Part shown: piece by piece, positions 4,929 through 6,468 of the stretch
Position numbering within the stretch: position 1 is the first letter of the stretch
Layout: each line of letters begins with the position of its first letter
Source: Chloroflexota bacterium
GTDB taxonomy: Bacteria > Chloroflexota > Dehalococcoidia > SAR202 > UBA11138
NCBI GenBank assembly: GCA_022561955.1
Contig: JADFQF010000083.1
Location: 1-6,468 of the forward strand
DNA: 6,468 nucleotides
Direction of reading: 5' to 3'
Notes under the pieces: generated by a model
Databases searched by the model: none
Told to the model about the DNA's origin: nothing
Seen by the model: the letters and a program-made list of their open reading frames with translations, nothing else
Made by a program: the position numbers and the translations under genes

Positions 4929-6468
4929 ATGGTACTACCAGTCCCAAACCTGGACGACCGTACGTTCCAGGACATCGTGAACGAGGCCCGTCGGAGGATC
5001 CCGCTCTACTGCCCGGAGTGGACGGACCACAATCTCAGTGACCCCGGCATTACGCTGATCGAGCTCTTCGCATGGATGACCGAGATGATCATCTACAGGA
5101 TGAACAAGGTGCCGGACAAGAACTACGTCAAGTTCCTGGAGCTGATAGGCGTGGAGCTCGCGCCCGCGGCCTCCGCATCCACGGAGGTAAGCTTCCTGCT
5201 TTCGGCCTCACAGCCCATTGCAGTCACCATACCCCAGGGGACCGAGGTCTCCACCGTCCGTACCGAGACCGAGGACGCCATCGAGTTCACGACCCTGGAG
5301 GATGTGCGAGTCGAGCCCGCGGACCTACAATACCTCCTGATCAGCGACGACGGCTCGGAGTTCGACGACCGACTCCCCGTACTACGGGACTGGGAGGGCA
5401 TGGTGGGCATGCCGGGAGAGCAGGGCCGCAGAATCAACCTCTTTGCCGATGCGCCCTTTCCGGGCAACGCCTTTTACCTCGGCTTCGGCAATAGCCTTCA
5501 GCGCGCCATAATGTCCGTCTCGCTGGGCTGCTCGGAGCGTGCGGCGCCGGGGATAGTGCCCACGAATCCGCCTTTGCGCTGGGAATATTGGAACTCCGAG
5601 ACGCAAGACTGGGCCGAATTTCAGAAGAGTCGAGATGCCGAGGCATGGCTCGAAGAGGACGGCACGCGAGGGCTGAATGCCCCGGGCAACGTTGTGTTGC
5701 ACCTGCCGGGAAAGGCCGGTACATCCGTCATCGGACTCAGGGAGGCGAACTGGATCAGATGCGTGGTCGTTCAGGGAACGGCGGAGACTGGGTCCTACGA
5801 GGCGTCGCCACAGATCGGCACTGCGTCGGCCACGAATCTTGGTGGCGTCGCCCTGGCCGCCAACACTACTTCGTTCGAACACGAGGTGCTGGGCACCGGC
5901 GACGGCTCGTCCGGGCAGATCTTCACCGTGGGCCAGCTGCCGGCACTGCCCTTGGGACCCGAAGAGACCGTAGAGGTGGAGCTGGAGGACGGGTCGGGCT
6001 GGGACCTGTGGGAGCAGGTCTCCGATTTCGCGGCCTCGAGCCACGAAGACAAACATTTCACATTCGACGCCGTATCGGGCGAGGTAAGATTCGGTCCCGT
6101 GATAAGGACACCCAGCGGCGAGGAGAGGCAGTACGGCGCGGTTCCCCCGGCGGGCATGTCCATCGGACTCACGTCATACAGGTTCGGCGGCGGACCCAAC
6201 GGCAACGTGGGCCCGGATACACTGACCGCCCTGAAATCCTCGATACCCTACGTCGCTTCCGTCACGAATAGACGGGTGGCCAGCGGCGGAGTAGACCCCG
6301 AGGGCATCGAGTACGCCAAGATGCGAGGGCCCCAGACCTTGCGTACCGGAAACCGCGCTGTCACCGAAGAGGACTTCGAGCACCTCGCCAGGGAGGCGTC
6401 GCCCTCGGTGGTCAGGGCCAGATGCATACAGCCGAGGGAGGTAGGCACCGAAGGCGACCCGCTTCCAG
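4929..6468 (+). CDS. gpJ-like baseplate wedge protein (Afp11/Pvc11-like), 3'-partial
   Basis: The frame runs open from the ATG at 4929 to the right edge, giving 513 residues of a protein that continues outside the window. It belongs to the putative baseplate assembly (baseplate J-like) proteins, the large wedge subunits that link the hub to the sheath and to the outer baseplate. Residues 1-80 hold the family's conserved N-terminus: LDDRTFQDIVNEARRRIPLY, then WTDHNLSDPGITLIELFAWM (about 36-55), EMIIYRMNKVPDKNYVKFLE and LIGVEL. A beta-rich middle follows with STEVSFLL and ITIP-like strands (VTIPQGTEVST), a Trp-rich stretch (LRWEYWNSETQDWAEF) and VSGEVRFGP. From about residue 450, GGVDPEGIEYAKMRGPQTLR and RAVTEEDFEHLAREASPSVV mark the start of the most conserved J-like core. 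No in-frame stop or frameshift is seen. A second, usually larger, J-like gene (Afp12-like) would be expected downstream. The family is clear; the one-to-one match to Afp11 is inferred from gene order. Confidence 0.93.
   Translation, partial: MVLPVPNLDDRTFQDIVNEARRRIPLYCPEWTDHNLSDPGITLIELFAWMTEMIIYRMNKVPDKNYVKFLELIGVELAPAASASTEVSFLLSASQPIAVTIPQGTEVSTVRTETEDAIEFTTLEDVRVEPADLQYLLISDDGSEFDDRLPVLRDWEGMVGMPGEQGRRINLFADAPFPGNAFYLGFGNSLQRAIMSVSLGCSERAAPGIVPTNPPLRWEYWNSETQDWAEFQKSRDAEAWLEEDGTRGLNAPGNVVLHLPGKAGTSVIGLREANWIRCVVVQGTAETGSYEASPQIGTASATNLGGVALAANTTSFEHEVLGTGDGSSGQIFTVGQLPALPLGPEETVEVELEDGSGWDLWEQVSDFAASSHEDKHFTFDAVSGEVRFGPVIRTPSGEERQYGAVPPAGMSIGLTSYRFGGGPNGNVGPDTLTALKSSIPYVASVTNRRVASGGVDPEGIEYAKMRGPQTLRTGNRAVTEEDFEHLAREASPSVVRARCIQPREVGTEGDPLP

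Noticed and set aside
5588..6271. 227-codon plus-strand frame inside the gpJ-like gene
   Set aside because: It is an Arg/Gly-rich out-of-frame shadow; the conserved baseplate motifs lie in the frame starting at 4929.

Overview
The window reads as the baseplate part of a contractile injection system, most like the extracellular (eCIS; Afp/PVC-type) lineage. Five genes lie head to tail on the + strand, almost without gaps. In order they are: (1) a long, apparently disordered protein with a short basic C-terminal helix, open at the left edge; (2) a CIS tube-fold protein with a C-terminal LysM domain (Afp7/Pvc7-like); (3) a fused baseplate hub and spike protein of the VgrG/gpD type (Afp8/Pvc8-like); (4) a gp25-like baseplate wedge protein (Afp9/Pvc9-like); (5) the N-terminal 513 residues of a gpJ-like wedge protein (Afp11/Pvc11-like), open at the right edge. 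No RNA gene, CRISPR array, insertion sequence, integrase, capsid, terminase or terminator is visible.

Spacing is 15 bp (genes 1-2), 14 bp (2-3), 55 bp (3-4) and 3 bp (4-5), each with a purine-rich ribosome binding site, so all five are probably co-transcribed. The promoter lies left of the window, and sheath, tube, ATPase, tail fibre and cap genes would be expected on either side. The products would build the lower end of one particle: the VgrG-like hub and spike at the centre, the LysM protein joining hub to inner tube, and gp25 and gpJ forming the wedges that hold the sheath and trigger contraction.

The taxon cannot be fixed. GC is high (roughly 60% by eye), Shine-Dalgarno sites are clear, and AGG/AGA arginine and ATA isoleucine codons are used freely beside CGC and ATC. 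That fits a GC-rich environmental bacterium or an archaeon, and is less like Photorhabdus or Serratia, where the classic systems were described.

The least explained parts are the first gene and the absence of a PAAR tip gene. Gene 1 is a low-complexity protein of at least 629 residues in which a short motif (two aliphatic residues, then Gln or His, then Arg or Lys) recurs about a dozen times ahead of a compact C-terminal helix. No PAAR gene occurs in the slot where Afp-type clusters usually carry one.
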